Shown here in pieces: positions 13,001-28,500 of a stretch of 64,000 nt of DNA. Source of the stretch: Pardosa pseudoannulata (lineage: Eukaryota; Arthropoda; Arachnida; Araneae; Lycosidae); assembly GCA_032207245.1 (NCBI GenBank), contig CM063508.1:115537302-115601301 (forward strand), in the 5' to 3' direction. Below the pieces are notes generated by a model. The model saw only the letters and a program-made list of their open reading frames with translations. It ran no database searches and was not told the DNA's origin. The translations under genes and the position numbers were made by a program. Position 1 is the first letter of the stretch; each line of letters starts with the position of its first letter.

Positions 13001-16000
13001 ATTCTTTCTCTAAGACGGTTTTCTAATCATTAAATTAATTTAATAAATTTGTGAATGATGTTGGATTTCAGCAATTCTTCTATGTAGGAATTTTCATTAT
13101 CATGGTATCTTTTTTTATTTTTCTTAAATTACCTTTTTTAATGTAATTTTTATTTGATGAGATAAAAATTATATCAATCCTTAAATAATTTAAATTAAAG
13201 ACTGATATGGCATATTTTTTAATTTTGCCAAGTAATAGTAATTAACTAAAGTAATTAACTGCTCCTCTCATAACAATGATGATATTCACTCCCCAAATAA
13301 ATTTTTAGGTATACCATTATAATGCTTATATTTTTTATATAATTTTATTAATATTTTTTTATAATATAAAATTGTTGAAATAATTTTTTTAGTAATCTTT
13401 TCACATAAAACAATTTTAATGTAGAACATCTAAACAAAATCTATTTTGTGGTCTCTTTGCTAACTCCTATTGCAATTTCAAAAAATCTGCTGTTCTAAAG
13501 ATATTTTCAGCTGTTTTAGTCAATAAACTGAATAAGAATGTTCATTATATTTCACATTTAACATAAGAGTTTTAATTTATTAAAGTAAATATGTTATCCA
13601 ACTTTTTTTTCTATTATTTAATGACATACAACTAACTATTTAATTTGTATGAATAAAAGGCAAAGTTTGTATGTTTGTTACATATAGACTCAAAAACTGA
13701 TTTCGCTGAATCTTTCACTGTTTGTTCTTATCAAACTTGTTCAGAGAGTGGTTGTATTATATGTAGTAGATAGATATGCTGCCTTTTTTAGTTAAGGTAT
13801 CCGTCTACGTTCAGAGAACTTTTTTCTTTAAACGTAGAAACTAGTTCATGTTTCTACATTTTTAGATTTATTTTTTATATTATCAAAAAGAGTTGTACTT
13901 AAAAAACTTATTCCTGGAGAAGTTTTTATAAAATTTCTAATAAGTGAAGAAAATTTAGTAAAAAAATTGGGTTTATTCAAAAGGTCTAATTTTTTAATAA
14001 ATTATTTCAATATTTTTTTTATGCAACACATTTTTTATATACTGGAGTAGTGAATCCCCTAAAATCTTTTGCTTAATTTACATTTTGTAAAAAATTTTGG
14101 TCCTTCAAAATCATACACATTGATTTTTTAACGAATTTTCAATACTTTTATAGCTAACTTTGAGTGTAACATCATTAAAGATTAACTAAATTTAAAGCAT
14201 TTAGGTCATTTACTAGTAAATACTATCAAAAGCATTCATAATAATTTTCAACAAAATATTTTAAGAACTTTTTGAGAAATCACATTTCAAGTTTCAACAG
14301 TTTATTAAAAATACTGTTCTGAGAAGAACGCATTTGAAGTTTATGAAAGCAACTTTAACTATTAAAAAATTAAAATACATGTTTAAAATTCCCTACATTT
14401 TCTTGCTTCAAAACTTTCTAATTGCCAAATTGCTAATTATTAGAAATAGTAGAAAAATGTTTAAACTAATCTTCATGAAAATTAAAAAAGTTTTGTCCAA
14501 AAAATGGTCTTTAAAAGGCTTTAAATTCACAGCTTCCATTTCCGAAGTCACTACTTCCGTTTTTTTTTTACAGCTGTCACTGATGTTTAAACAGCTGTAA
14601 TTTTTTTTTAATGCCGTAGAGACAAAACAAATTTAGATTTAGAAGCCTAAAAGTTGAAATTTTACAATAGAGAACTTCAAAAAAAATTATGATTTTTAGC
14701 AAAAAATGATGTTTTTAATGTAGACATATACCTTAAGCATATTTTAACACAGAGTGAATAGCAAAAGCTAGAAATGGGAAATGTACAATATATGTTCCTA
14801 TTACAATGGAGGTAACTAAGACAAAAAGATTTTTTGTAATTCAACTCCCAAAAGGAAATATATGGTGTTAAATATGAGAAAAAATACTTGGCACTGAAAG
14901 TTTTATCTTTTAGCTCTTTTCAGCAATTACTTTTCTAGCATGAGATAAATCTTCAGCCAATATATGCTGCCTGTTTTTATTTTTCACTAATATTTTTTTT
15001 TCCAATGTGGGAACAATTGTATTTATTCAGCATTTGCCTACATAATCCTGCAGTTTTGTTGACCATTTTATTATGGAGGTAGTGTATGAATGTTAACTTT
15101 CCGTAATATTATCAGTTTGGCATTAAATATTTTTTTTTTCAAAGTATCTTTTTGGCAGTACTTAGAAAATAAATTATTAAAAAGCATTTGATTGGCAATG
15201 AAATTATTTTTATTAGCTCTGAGAAAATAAAATTATTGTTCCCATAAAAGAACTTTAACTTTATAAATCAGATCTTTTTTAAAAAGTTATTCCAAATAAT
15301 AAACGTAATATGCAAATATTTAGATCCAGATGTACATTTGATCATGCTGTTTTTAACATGTATATTATTGAAAATCCATTTGGTATATAATTTACTAACA
15401 TATTTTAAACAGATTTAAATTTTTCTCTTATTTATTAATATATCATATTAAAAGTTGGAGATGTTAGATATGTTTTTTTCACATATACATAGTTATTATT
15501 AAAATTGCTATGCATTATTATTCTTTCATTGCAATTAGGATACTTCTTAATGTTTTTATTTCATACTTTTTCTATAAATAATAAATATAGGACGACCCTG
15601 TAAAATCATTGTTGGTTGAGTGTAACTCTCCTCAAGCTCAGCAGAGAAAAGTTTTAACTGCAAATGATGTGTCTGAAGATGAAAATGGATTGCAAAAATT
15701 GATAGTATGTTGTTTAACATTTTTCTTAACTCTTTGACTTGCATAATTAAAAATTTTTTGGTATTTAATGAAATTTCTTTATAAATCTTTTCTATGAACT
15801 TTCTAAATGTGAAGTATGTAAAAAGTTTTACATTCCTTGGAGGGAGTTATGGGTAGTTTAAATCCTGAGAGCTATTTATTGTGTTACATTGCATTAAGAT
15901 TATATATTTTTTAAATTCAAATGTTTGGGGAGAACAAGGAGTAATTATAATAAATGGTGTATTAATTATATAGCTGAACAATTTATTAGTGTTGTTTTGC

Positions 16001-19000
16001 TAAATAGTTTTATTTGGGATCATAAGCAAGAAAAATTGAATTTCATTTAAAGCAAGTTCAAAGACATTCATTTGAAAGGGGAAAATTTAGTATAGTGCTG
16101 CCATCTGTTGCTAACTTAAAGTACTAAAAACATTGATGAGCAAAAATATTTATTTATGTATTTTTAAAAAACAGATAATAATAATAATAATAATATGTAT
16201 TTTTATGATGCAACCATCACACATCGAAGGATTAAATTTAGTCACAATAGTATATTGAATATGATTATTCTTACTTCTTTGTAGGAAGTAATGTTTCAGT
16301 TGTGAAAATGTTCGATCTTCCGATTTCTATAGAAATACTCATTTTGACCATTCCTGATCCTATTTTGACTAGTTTAAGCACTGTATATGCATGCACAGAA
16401 TTTTTAACTTTGAAACTTTGAATAACCATTTTGGTCATCCCTGAGTGCATTTTTGCTACTTTAATCATGATATTTGTATGTATGTATGTATGTATTCCAA
16501 CAGAATAATATCTGCTGTTCAGTATAAATAAATAGCCCCTATTGTTTTTACTTGCATGGGCTACTGGATAAGGTAAAGCCTATGCAACTAGACAATGAAT
16601 AATGTTGCAGTCGGGCCACACTGAAGAGAAGCACAATTTTTAGAACATTTTAAATCTTTATAAAGGAGCTGCTAAAAAAATGTATTTGCTAGTAAACAGC
16701 AAACAAGAGAATGATATGAAAAACTCTTTTGCTCAAATAGAGGTGTACCGCAGAGCATCACAGATTGAATTTTCCCAAGGGATAAGAAACTTAGTTAGCG
16801 AATTTAACTATTAGATCAGGGGGAAAACTGAGCCTTTTGCAGTGACATCTGGAAAATGTGTTGAATGGACAGAAAACTTACATCTATTGCACAGAAAGCT
16901 TTGGGAAAAGTGTTAGAAGAATTTTAAGTCAAGGACACTCCCTTGATTAAGACATTTTGTGGCTGGGAAAATAGATTTTAAGGAATAAGAAAGGGAGAGA
17001 GAAGGTTTGTAAAGAGATATTAAAGTGAATAATTTTGATATATTACATGCATGTATCTTTCATAGCTCAAAAACAATGTAGATTTCATATTTAGGACTGT
17101 TGTAACATCTAGTCATGCCCTTTCCTTTTTAATTGCATTCTGTACTTTATAAAATGAAAAATTTTAACAAATACTAAAACAAAAAACAGTTTTAAACAAA
17201 AGTAAGTAAAAGTAATTTTAAAGTTCAAATTTAAAATAAAAGTAGTTTTACATTTATTAAACATCTTCAAGGAATATGATAATTTTCTATGAAGGTAAGG
17301 TCAAAATTATTTTTAACTATAGATTCATCACTTTTAATTGCCCTATTGATACAAAACTAATTTAGACTATTTGGTAAGTAATAGTAGCTTTAATCACTTA
17401 CTGCACATGGTAAAGAGATCCACCTTTAATACGTGGGATTTTGATTCCTCTAATTGTAAGTGGTGAAATCAGATGCAGATGAAAAAATTATGCAGTAAAT
17501 GGCTAAAATTATACCTTTTATTTATATAAATATCAAAGTTATGAACCCCACCATTATAAGACACACAACCATCACAAGATCAAAATTTAGTTCATTTCAG
17601 AAAGATGTCACATGACTGGGATATGTCAGGAATTTATGAAAAATTATCAGGGAAATATCATATTACTAGCATTTTTTTCCTAGATTTTGTTGCCACCATG
17701 TTTCTGTTAGCCCTGTTTGTATTTTTTTTTTTTTTTTTTTTTAAGGAAGAAGATCAGAATATATTCATGGTTTTTTTTTTTTTGCCAATGTAGTAACAAC
17801 AGTTAACTAAAAAAAGTTATTTTGTTTGAAAAACATTAACAAAAGTGGCTAAATCTTCATCTCATTTTACTTTTGATTATTATTCATTTCTAAATATAGA
17901 GTTTGTTAAAAAGATATGCATTTTTCTTTTTGAAAAAGAGAATAAAAATGCCTGAAATTGACTAAATAAACAAATAAAATTATATAATTGAATTTTTATA
18001 TTTATTCCTCATTGCTGTATTGGCTTTGAAAACTATAGTATAATTATGTTTATTCCTTTTCTTTAATTTTCTTTTGTTTCTTTTAGGAAGCTGAATGCTA
18101 CCATGCTGCTATTAATTTAACCAAAAGACTTATTAGAGCAAATGATCAACCTTCTGCTGATGAGCACAGATTGACTAAACATACACCTCTTTCACTTAGG
18201 GTAATTTTCAGTGATAATAAAATTTAAATTTTCTTATAGTAAAACAGATTTTTAATTCTTTATACTTTTGTTATACACAGGCTTCTTTTATGAAAGGGGG
18301 TTTACATAAAACTGCTGATTTTTAGCAGATTAATTCTTGTTTGGGATGTCACTGCCATTTTGTCCAATTTTAATATAATACAAGTGTATATCAGTACTAA
18401 TATCATAGAGAGAGAAAGTTTATTTATTTGTTTGTAGGGGTGTCCTCTGAAACGAGGATTGGTTGATTTATATCACCCTTAAATAAATAATCACTGGATT
18501 TTTAATCATTGATTTTAATCTAGAATACTTTTATTTCACACTTTTTAATTTTTTAAGCTTTTTCTATTAATAGATGGCACTACCACTTGTAGTAGAATGC
18601 ACAATAATTTACAGTTTAGCATTTGTAGAATGAAATTAAGACTTAAGGAACTATCTTTTTGAATGGGCATCAAAACAATAACATTTTCACTTATACTTGA
18701 TTTTGTGTTTATTTAAATACTAGCACTCTTAAAATTGGTTTGATAAGTAAATAGATTTGTATTTGTAAACAATAAAAGGTATAAACAGTTTATCAGTGTT
18801 TGTTGAGGAGGAAAAAAAATTATGCAATTGATTATAATTTGTCATATGTAAATAATATTGCACACATTATAATTCAGAAATTATATAGGAAAATGAAAAA
18901 TTAACCATTAATCCTATTAAATTTAAACGTAATGTAAATAATTTCATTTGTAATGTTAAATTTATGAAAAAATTAAATTGGATTGATTTTTTTTAATCAA

Positions 19001-22000
19001 AATTTTATCAACTCTGTCTAACTACTGTACCTAGAAACTCTTTTACTAATAAAAAACTGCCCAGTTGCTGAGTGATAGAAGCTTTGTTTTATTTAGATAA
19101 AAATTCACTGTCATCCTCATCATAGCTCCCTTCGGCATTCAGATTTAACACATAAGAAACAATATCTTGCATTAAAGCTTCGCTGTTAGTAGCAAGATTT
19201 TCATCAATCTTTGCATGCAGATTTTCAACTGGAATTGTACAACCTTAATTCCTCAGTTTTTCTGCTAGTTCAATTAAGGTGAGATCTTCATCGGCATCTT
19301 CTGATGATTCTTCAGACTCTGGAGAACTGTGAAATTCAGCATGTCGGAATCAATTTTCAAAAGTTGACACCATATTCCAACTGTGGTCGATATAAAAGAT
19401 TGCATTTAGCACAGACACTTAAAATTGTTCTTTTCGGTCAATAGCAGAGATCATATCTTTCAGAAGAAGTTTTCTATAGATAGTTTTGTAATTTTGGATT
19501 ATGCCTTGATCTAAAGGCTGTGATGCACACGTGCTATTAGAAGGTAAGAAAATGAGTTCAACTGATTTTAAATCAATTGTGCACTGTGCAGCACAGTTGT
19601 CTGCAATTAGTGCAACTTTCATGTTCTGTTTAGAAAAATTCCATCCCACTTCTTAAGTGTTTTGTCCACCTGTTGTCAGGAGGGAAGAGAACTAAGAGAG
19701 GTGGGAAACTCCGACAATGAATCTACAAAAACAAGAAAGGAGGGAAATAAAGGCTTGAATTCAGGTCTTCTCCAATTTTGCACTAACTTCTTAAAAAAAC
19801 AAAAAGAAAAAAATCTGAAACTCATTGAATACATGAAACTGACCATATAACTGGTAACAAGAAAAAAAAATGACTGTATAAGCAGTGCACTTTAACACAT
19901 GTTCCTTATTAAGTTAGACGGGACTTTATAAAACTAACCTTATAAGCAGGGTGACCTTATAAGGGGCTGACCATATAGCCAGTACTGACTGTATATGCAA
20001 AGTGGTTTAGACAATTAAAGTTCATCCATGTTAGTTTTAATTTAAAAATAAAGTGATACAAACAATAAGTATAAATTTTATTTATTGTAATTATATAATA
20101 AACTGGATCAATATATTATTAATATTTATTAATATATATTAAATTTTATTAAAATTTATATATTGTAGCTTTGGTACTCTCGATTGGCAATCTTAGTGAA
20201 ACTGAGAAAGTTTTCACTTGCTGAAGTAGAAAGTGCTGCTTTTGGAGACTTTGAAAGGCCTGATTTATATTATGAGTACTATCCAGATATATATAAAGGG
20301 AAAAGAGGTCAGTTATGTATTTTTTGTTTGTGCAATTTTTGTTTAATATTTGCTGTGATATATATAATTAGAGATTATATATTTTTCTGACTTAATAATG
20401 TATTAATTGTATAAATATATTTGTTATAAATGTAAGTTTTGAAAATTGTCATTATATTATCCATTGTACTGGAAGGAATACCTCACTAGTACTGTTAATT
20501 GGTTACTTTACAAAGTATTGTATCAGGTGAATCCATTCTGAGTAAAACTTTATTTCTATAGGAAAATAAATATTTTGTTCCTATCAAATTTTTGTAAGCA
20601 AAAGCATTTTTATCATAACCTAAAATTATTGAGAAATAATAAAAGGGTGAAAAGTAAATATATGGAGTCACTCATATCATATAATGTTTACAAAATAAAA
20701 AAAAATTTCTTTAAAAAAAATCAAATTTTGCAGGTTTTTCCATAACTCAGGTAATCTAGACTATAGGGTGGATGTTGAAAGACCTTCCATTTAGATTGTG
20801 CTGAACACAGTTTGATTTGTTGAACCCATCTTTAAATTTTTGGCACCAAATGTTGACTTCTTTTAGTCTTAAACATTTGAGTCATAAATACTGTGTAATC
20901 TGCAATGAATTTTATTCTGATTAAATCCTTCAGCTCGCAAAAGTGTGAGGACTGCACATACCTAAAATTTTGTATATTCTGTGTCATGCTTCATTAATTT
21001 CCAAAAGCTCAATTGCATCTTGAAAGAAACAACACTAATACTTCAATCTTATTTACTACACTCATAAGCATATTTAGTTATGTAATTTGCATCAATATTA
21101 CACTCTTATGCTTTGTTTAATAGCCACCTGTACTTGTGTTATCAATGTACTGAAAATTACTCTCACAGTTTTCATTTACCCTCCTCCTTGTTTCAAAATA
21201 GTAATCTATTATCTTTATTTCAGGTACAATGGTCCCTTTCTCTTTCCGCTTGCTTTTGGCTGAATTACCACAATATCAAGGAAATCACCAAATAGCTCTA
21301 GATAATATGCATCAGATCTTAAATGTGATACAGAGGGTAACACCTTTTATTTTTTTAAATGAAGTATCATATAATTATATATTAAGACTTGTATAATAAA
21401 CACATTGTATTGAAAGCTTTTTAGTTTGTAATATTAAGTAGATAATTAAGACCTAGAAATGAATCTTATCAAAAAATACTTAGACTAATTTGTTTTCCTA
21501 TTCTTTATTTATGTGAGGTTGTTTCTGTTATATGTTTTTATAGCTTTAAACATTTTTATAGCATAGGAATTAACATGCTACAAAAATGTATGTAAGAGTA
21601 TAAAAATCTTTCTAAACTCCTTTCTATTGCTATTTACTGTCCCCTTTTTTGTCAGATTTCTTCAGGTTCAAAGGTTATAAGCCAAATGATGGCCGAATGG
21701 TTTGGACACTGACCTTTGGAACCAGAGTTTGTGGATTTGAGTCCCACTGTGGCATGGATGTTTGTAGCCATTTAGAATCGACTTTAAGCAGTAGTTCCTG
21801 ATCACCCTCATGTTGCAAAAAAGTAGACCATAGTGCTCCCATCAATTAATCGTCATCAAAGGTTATTAAAAGACAGGCATAAACAAAAAAAAATACTGTG
21901 ATAAAGTTTTCAATATGAATCGTAAATCTCTGAGGATATTTATGTTGATTTAAAAAAGCATAGTTCATCTGGCAAATAGTTCAGAACTCCAACTAAAAAT

Positions 22001-22344
22001 GAGATCTTTTTACTAATTTAAAAAGGCTTAGTTCATTTCTTAAATAATTCAGAATTCAAATTAAAAAATTCAAGACCTTACACTGATCTGAAAATACTTT
22101 TTGCATGTCACAAATATTTCAATACTCAAACAAATTGAGGACATAATACTAATTTCAAATTATGCAATTTATATAATTGTGTCTGGATGATTAAGAATTA
22201 TAAAATGAAACTTGTAAACAGTTATTATAATATCAACTTAAAAACGTATTTTTTTTTCACTTTTGATACTCTTTTTGTATATACAGTAACAACCACACAG
22301 TTGAAAATACTGTATTACTGAATTAGTGGTTGTACATCTACTGA

Positions 22345-22396
<52 letters not shown>

Positions 22397-25198
22397 AGAA
22401 AGTTTATATTTTTTTAAACTACATTAGAATGTGAGTTATATTAATTACATTTTATTCATGATATTATATTAAATTAAGTATACATAAAATCCATCTAAAA
22501 TTTGAAGATAAGATTTTAGTTTTTTAGAAAACTACTTGAAAATATACCCTAATTTTCACAGTAGAAAAAATATCTTTTTTGTTATTTTGCAAAACTATTT
22601 AAAAATCAATGTATGGGTGTTTTTATATTTAATGTTTGCAAATATAGCATTAATCTTGCTAAAAGTTGTTGGTGTACAACAATGACATAAAAAGTTATGA
22701 CTGTATAAACAACAGCCTAAATTTCTATAATTAGTTCTGCTATTGAAAACATCCTTGGTTCATCTTACCCATGAATTAATATTTATATATTCATGAAGAA
22801 AAAGTATGCACAAATTAGATTATTTTGCTGCAAACCTTGTGGAAAACAACAGATTAAAGGGTACATTTTTTGCACTTTTAGAAGAAAATATTATTTAAAA
22901 AAAGGAAAATGCATGGTTTTTAATATTTCTATGTGTAAAATAAGTGATATATTTAATAAAAAAGGAAAGTCACAAACTTTACATTTGGGCAAAAAGAATG
23001 TATACGTAACAAAGATATATGCACTTGTAAATCCAACAAGCCTCCCCACCCCTCCTTGTAAGAGCTATCACAAAATTTTTAAATATCTATGGAGTAACTG
23101 TGAACAAAACATATGATTTAAAGCTAATCAAAGCAAAAAGCATGATGTTCACTACCTAATTGTAAGAATTGGTATTTCCTATGAAATCACAGGCTTGCAA
23201 TTCCGTCACTCTTCTCACCTTTAGTCACTTTTTTTACAATTGATCACTTTTAGTCACTTTTTTTAAGTAAACAGTCACTTTTTTCATGGTGTATCACAGC
23301 AAAAGTCTGTTGTTGAAAAAAGAAATCTGAATTAATAACAAAATATTTTAATAAAAGACCAAAAATGTGATGCTCTAATCTTATTTTTCTTATTAAAATG
23401 TAATTAGTCATATGGTTTCCAGAATTTAGTGATTTTAAAAAGTCGTAAAGAAGTTCCTGAAATCTACATTTGTACTGAAATGTACATTTAATACATTAAA
23501 GTAATTTATGTCAAAGCACACATTTCTCTTTTTCTTTTTCTTCACAATTTTTGTTTAGATACTCTAATCTAGCTATGTACATATTTCAAAACATCATTAA
23601 TATATGCAGAAAATTGTGATTATAAAATTAATGTATTGTATGTATTCAAATCTAATTTATAGATTTTCTTGAATAAAAAGCAATGTTGAGTTGTGTTAAA
23701 CAAAATTTTTAACCTTTTTTGTATTTGACGCTAAAATCATGTCTTGCATGAATCATTTGATTTAGAGTTAAAATAAATAGAAAAATCTTAATAATAGCAT
23801 CTGTAATCAAGAGGAGAAAAAAAAATCACTTTTTTTTTTCAATGTTTAATCATTTTTTAGTCACTTATTCTGTATTATTTGTCACTTTTCTCACCTTTTT
23901 GAAAGTACCTCAGCAGTTGCAAGCCTGCTATCATCAAAAACTTTCACTGTTATAGTATTTCCTTGACTTCAGACAAAGAAATAAAAGTGTAGTTGTTTAT
24001 TCTAATTAACACAAAGTTTGAAACAGTGTTATAATTTGTTATTCAATCTTAAATATTTGTAGCACTAAAATTCATAAAAGTACTTCAATTTTCTTTCTCA
24101 TAAACTATGCATTTATATTACTTTTGAATGTTTCTAAATTTTGATTATACTGGAAGAGTAAAATCAATATTTTTATTTTTATTTTAGATTATAAGAAATG
24201 TTCAAAATGGCTGTGCTGAGGATGGAAGCATGATAGAACTTTCTGAATCTAGGAAAAATGGTATTCAAATAAATCAAATTTTCATAACTTATAGGAAGGT
24301 ATTTAACCTTCACGTGTAATAAAATATTAACTACCAAGAATTTCATTCATTATTAAAAGTGAATTCTTTTAAGTTGTTTAAGTACATGAACTAAATTAAC
24401 AGAATATACGTTATACTTCACATTTGAAAAGTAAAAGTAATTTCTCCATATCTTAGAAGTATTTTTATAAATAGTTATACAATTTTAAAAATGTTTTCTT
24501 TAAAAGCTTTTTCTTTCATTGTTTTATTTTCCTGTTTTGATATATAATTATTTATTGTATCCAAATCATTATATAATTTTATAACCATCTTGAATTTTCA
24601 AATTTTAGCATCGCTGGAAATTTGGAGGAAAAGAGAGCAAAGAGTCCTATATTCAATTTTAAATTGTGTTTTATCCCAAAAAGTATGTACTTTATTAAAT
24701 TCTTGTTACATAATAAGATCAAATATTCCCTAAATTACATATATGATGAAGTATTGTAACTGATCAAAAATTTAACCTCAAGATTTTGATTGATCTTTAT
24801 ATTTTAGATCTCCCTGAGTGTGAAAATACCATTTTTGGAATTATGTCTGTGTATGTGTATTATATAGTGTTTGTGAACACAATAACTTGAATATATTTTG
24901 ACTTAGAGAAACAATTTTGTATACATTTGTATAATCTTTTGAGGTACTTTGGTAACCAGAAGCAGCAGTTTACATACTATTTAGCGTTAATATACAACCT
25001 GCTACTTCCTGTCATGAATCCCAAACAATACATATTTTTAAGTTCATAAAACAACATGATAGTATAGCTAAAATATAGATATCATTTATGTGATAGTGTT
25101 CATATCTTTCGCAAAAGTAAAAACAAAAACATGACTTATGTAAATAATTATTTTTTTTATTGTATGATTATACAAAAAAGTCAATGAGGGGCTTCTCT

Positions 25199-25254
<56 letters not shown>

Positions 25255-25448
25255 ACATATGTACAGTGAAACCCGCTTAAGAAGTTTTCCAACTCATTAA
25301 AACTTCTTAAGCGGGAAAACTTCTTAAACAGGAAATCAGGCAATAAGCATTATTTATGCATATGTATGTGTGTGTATATATATATATTTGTATATATATA
25401 TATATATATATTTGTGTGTATTTATATATATATATATATATATATATT

Positions 25449-25479
<31 letters not shown>

Positions 25480-25480
25480 T

Positions 25481-25517
<37 letters not shown>

Positions 25518-28500
25518 ATATATAATTATCTTAGAATATCTTTAATTTAGCTCAGAAATTTTGCTTTAAACAACACCACTGGAATCAATTTTACAGGAAA
25601 AAATTGGTTATAGTTTTTGGTTTTTGGTTTTTATCGGCAATTTGTAATTGATAACAGTCCAGTTGTCTTAAGCTTTTAAAAACTTCTTCAGGCACATTTT
25701 AAATAAAAATGATACCAATCGTTTTCAGCCATAAACATTGATCTTTACAAACAAAGCGAGAGAAGAAAAACAGTAATCCAAAGGCAGTTATAAACGCTTT
25801 CTGTAAGTAAACTTAGAAATGAAAGAAAACTTTTTAAGCAGGGAAGAGTTTGGAATGAAATTTTATAAACGGGTTATTTTAACATTGTATGAATACAGGG
25901 AAAAATGGGTACCAAAAATATAAACTTCTTGAGCGGGAACTTCTTAAATGGGTTTTACTGTATATATGTATATTTACTGAAATCGAAATGCTTCAATTTT
26001 TGTAGAATCATTCATTTCTAGATCTGGCTATTTTAACTGTGGCTTTATATAGTAAAACTAAATCTGTTTCTGTGATAAAATTTCTATGCAATAAAGCTAA
26101 ATAAAAGTAGTGTCCATTTCTCATAGTTTTCATGAAAATTCAGCTAAAAATAAAAAGAACAAGTATTTATGCATACCTCTTTCCTGTGAAATAAAAAATT
26201 GTACTGATAGCTGCATATATCACAAAATAATCTGGAATATACACTGTACACTGATAATTGAGTAAAAAAAGTAAAGAAAGATATAGATAGGTTTTACATT
26301 TTTTTCTCTTGCTTCACATACATTTTTACAAATAAAATCTTTAATTAACTGGAACCTGATTATAAGTTCATGAATCCATTATAAGTTGAAATCTGAGAAG
26401 ATTTTCAGAATTTACTGATTTCAGCATTCATATGAGTTTTGAATTTATGCTTTTCTCTTAAATAACCTTGTGAATGTTATCAAGTGTGGACTATACTAAA
26501 AATTAATGTTACATAACTGACATATATACTTAAATATATATTGGAGTATGTACTCCAATTTGTATTTATTTTACATGACTACTTTATGACTGCATGTTTC
26601 TTAATTATATTTCCATTGTAGGACTATATTTTAGCTGTTTCTATTGTAAATATCTTACTTGAAAAGAGCAAAGAAAATGCTCCCCAACTTCTATCAGCAT
26701 TGGGAAGAATTTACTTACAGGTATTTCACTATTTTCATACCATAGTAGAGTGATATAACTTAATCTGTTCGGGATGAATGCCGGAAATATACGTTTGCGC
26801 TAGATGGCGATCAGAAACTAAAGCCGCAGAGTTGCGTTGTGGTTCAGGAACAAAATATTTACTATCAGATGCCGTTACTAATTCATTTTCCTTTCAAAAG
26901 ATTGCTCTTGTACATTAGTATTTCTCTCTGTGAGGTCAGAATGGGGTCCGTCATGTGTCTGTTATTTATTGGATTTTCGTGAATATAAACATAAACACGT
27001 GCTATCGGGTGAAAAGGGTAACATGTGGTAAAGAGCCTTTTAACTCATTTTGAAGTGTTTGTTTATATTTTCGATTCTATTTTAGGATGGGATTTTATGG
27101 CATATATTATGGCATAGGTTTTACTTTTAGAATCATTTCTGTAACCCTGACTAAAAGACCACGTTATCTTTCTGAGGAGGGAATATCTAAAGTTATGAAT
27201 GATCCATCTGTGGAGCTTCCAGACGATGACACTGAAACAACTATAAATATTTTGAATTCTTTTTATAGTAATTTTAAATCTTTTTATTCTAAATTAGAAT
27301 ATGATAATAAAGTAACATATTGGTTCTGATTTCTCCATGTGAATGGAGTTCTGACAAAGTGGAACTTCTTAAAAATAATTTTAATTCAAAACCAGGACTT
27401 GATATGAAAAAAAAAATTGAGTTTCCATGCAGACTTAATTAAACTTTTTTAATTTGTTTTTCAATGAAAACAAGATCCAAATTATTGTAGAAAAAACTAA
27501 TTCCTATGCAAAACAATCTGTGAAATAGATATTAATGAATCAAGCATATTTACAGTCCGATCGTCAAAAAAAATTTTGATGATACTATAAATTGGAGAAA
27601 TGAATGTCTGTTTGGGTCTCATTATACTTATGTGTATTATAAAAAAACATTCAAGTAATTTCCTGAAGTGTGCGCTGAAAAAGAGGGCAAAAAACTTAGA
27701 AGGAGATGTGTAGTTTACTCAAAGGACAATAAAAGACGACACTTCTTATGAATGTATAATGTTCAATGTCGGTCTCGGCACTCATCTGTGCTTTGAGATT
27801 TTTCATACAGCTTTGAAATATTAATTATTACAATATTCTTCAAGTATTTTATAATGCGAAGTATAAATATTTAACGTCTTTTTATATTTTGTATCTACAT
27901 TTAGGTACATTTAGTTATAGTAAAATAGAATATATTTATATTTTTATTGTTAAATAATAATTATTTTAATTAAACTTTTTGTTATGATTTCTTTAATCAC
28001 ATATTTAAAACTGGTTTGATTTTTAAGTAAAGTGTACATTTTATCCATTATTATTTAATGTATATTTTCCGAAATTGATTATTAGGCTTAACGGGAGAAA
28101 AATCCATGGCCTGTACACACAGTTTGTGTGTAACAGCTCCCGTCCCAAACGGGTTAATTATCTGAATAATATAAATGTGATAAATTTTATTCTTTGCATA
28201 TGAAGAATGAACAATTGCTCTAACCAGAATATTTACATAGTATAAATCTTATCAGCTATTGCAGGCAAAACCACCTGAAATTTATAATGCTACAAAGCAT
28301 ATAAATGAGCAATATAATGAGTATTATTTATAAAAAAAATATGATAAATATTCTTTATTTAGAAATTACCTGTAAAAGAAATTCTAAGTAATCAGTAACC
28401 ATTTATAGATATACATTAAAAGTTATCAGTTAACCGGTTTACTGGTATTACAAACCCTGAACATATCAAAATATCAAATATTTCTAGCTTCATTTTTCTT

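Noticed and set aside
16090..16120. TGCTGCCATCTG motif, also near 58118, resembling a CTCF-like site
   Set aside because: Too short and imperfect for a site call without binding data.
18453..19016. Possible third ATTTAAATCA-type hAT MITE (TTGATTTATATC left, GATTGATTTTTTTTAATC right)
   Set aside because: Ends are not convincingly inverted repeats and the interior does not align with the two good copies.
22793..23116. 107-codon ORF in TRAPPC12 intron 7
   Set aside because: Biased Lys/Ile/Tyr composition, no family resemblance, no splice logic; AT-rich chance ORF.
25356..25550. ORF rich in Ile/Tyr/Cys codons
   Set aside because: Produced entirely by AT/GT microsatellite inside the Tigger-type MITE.
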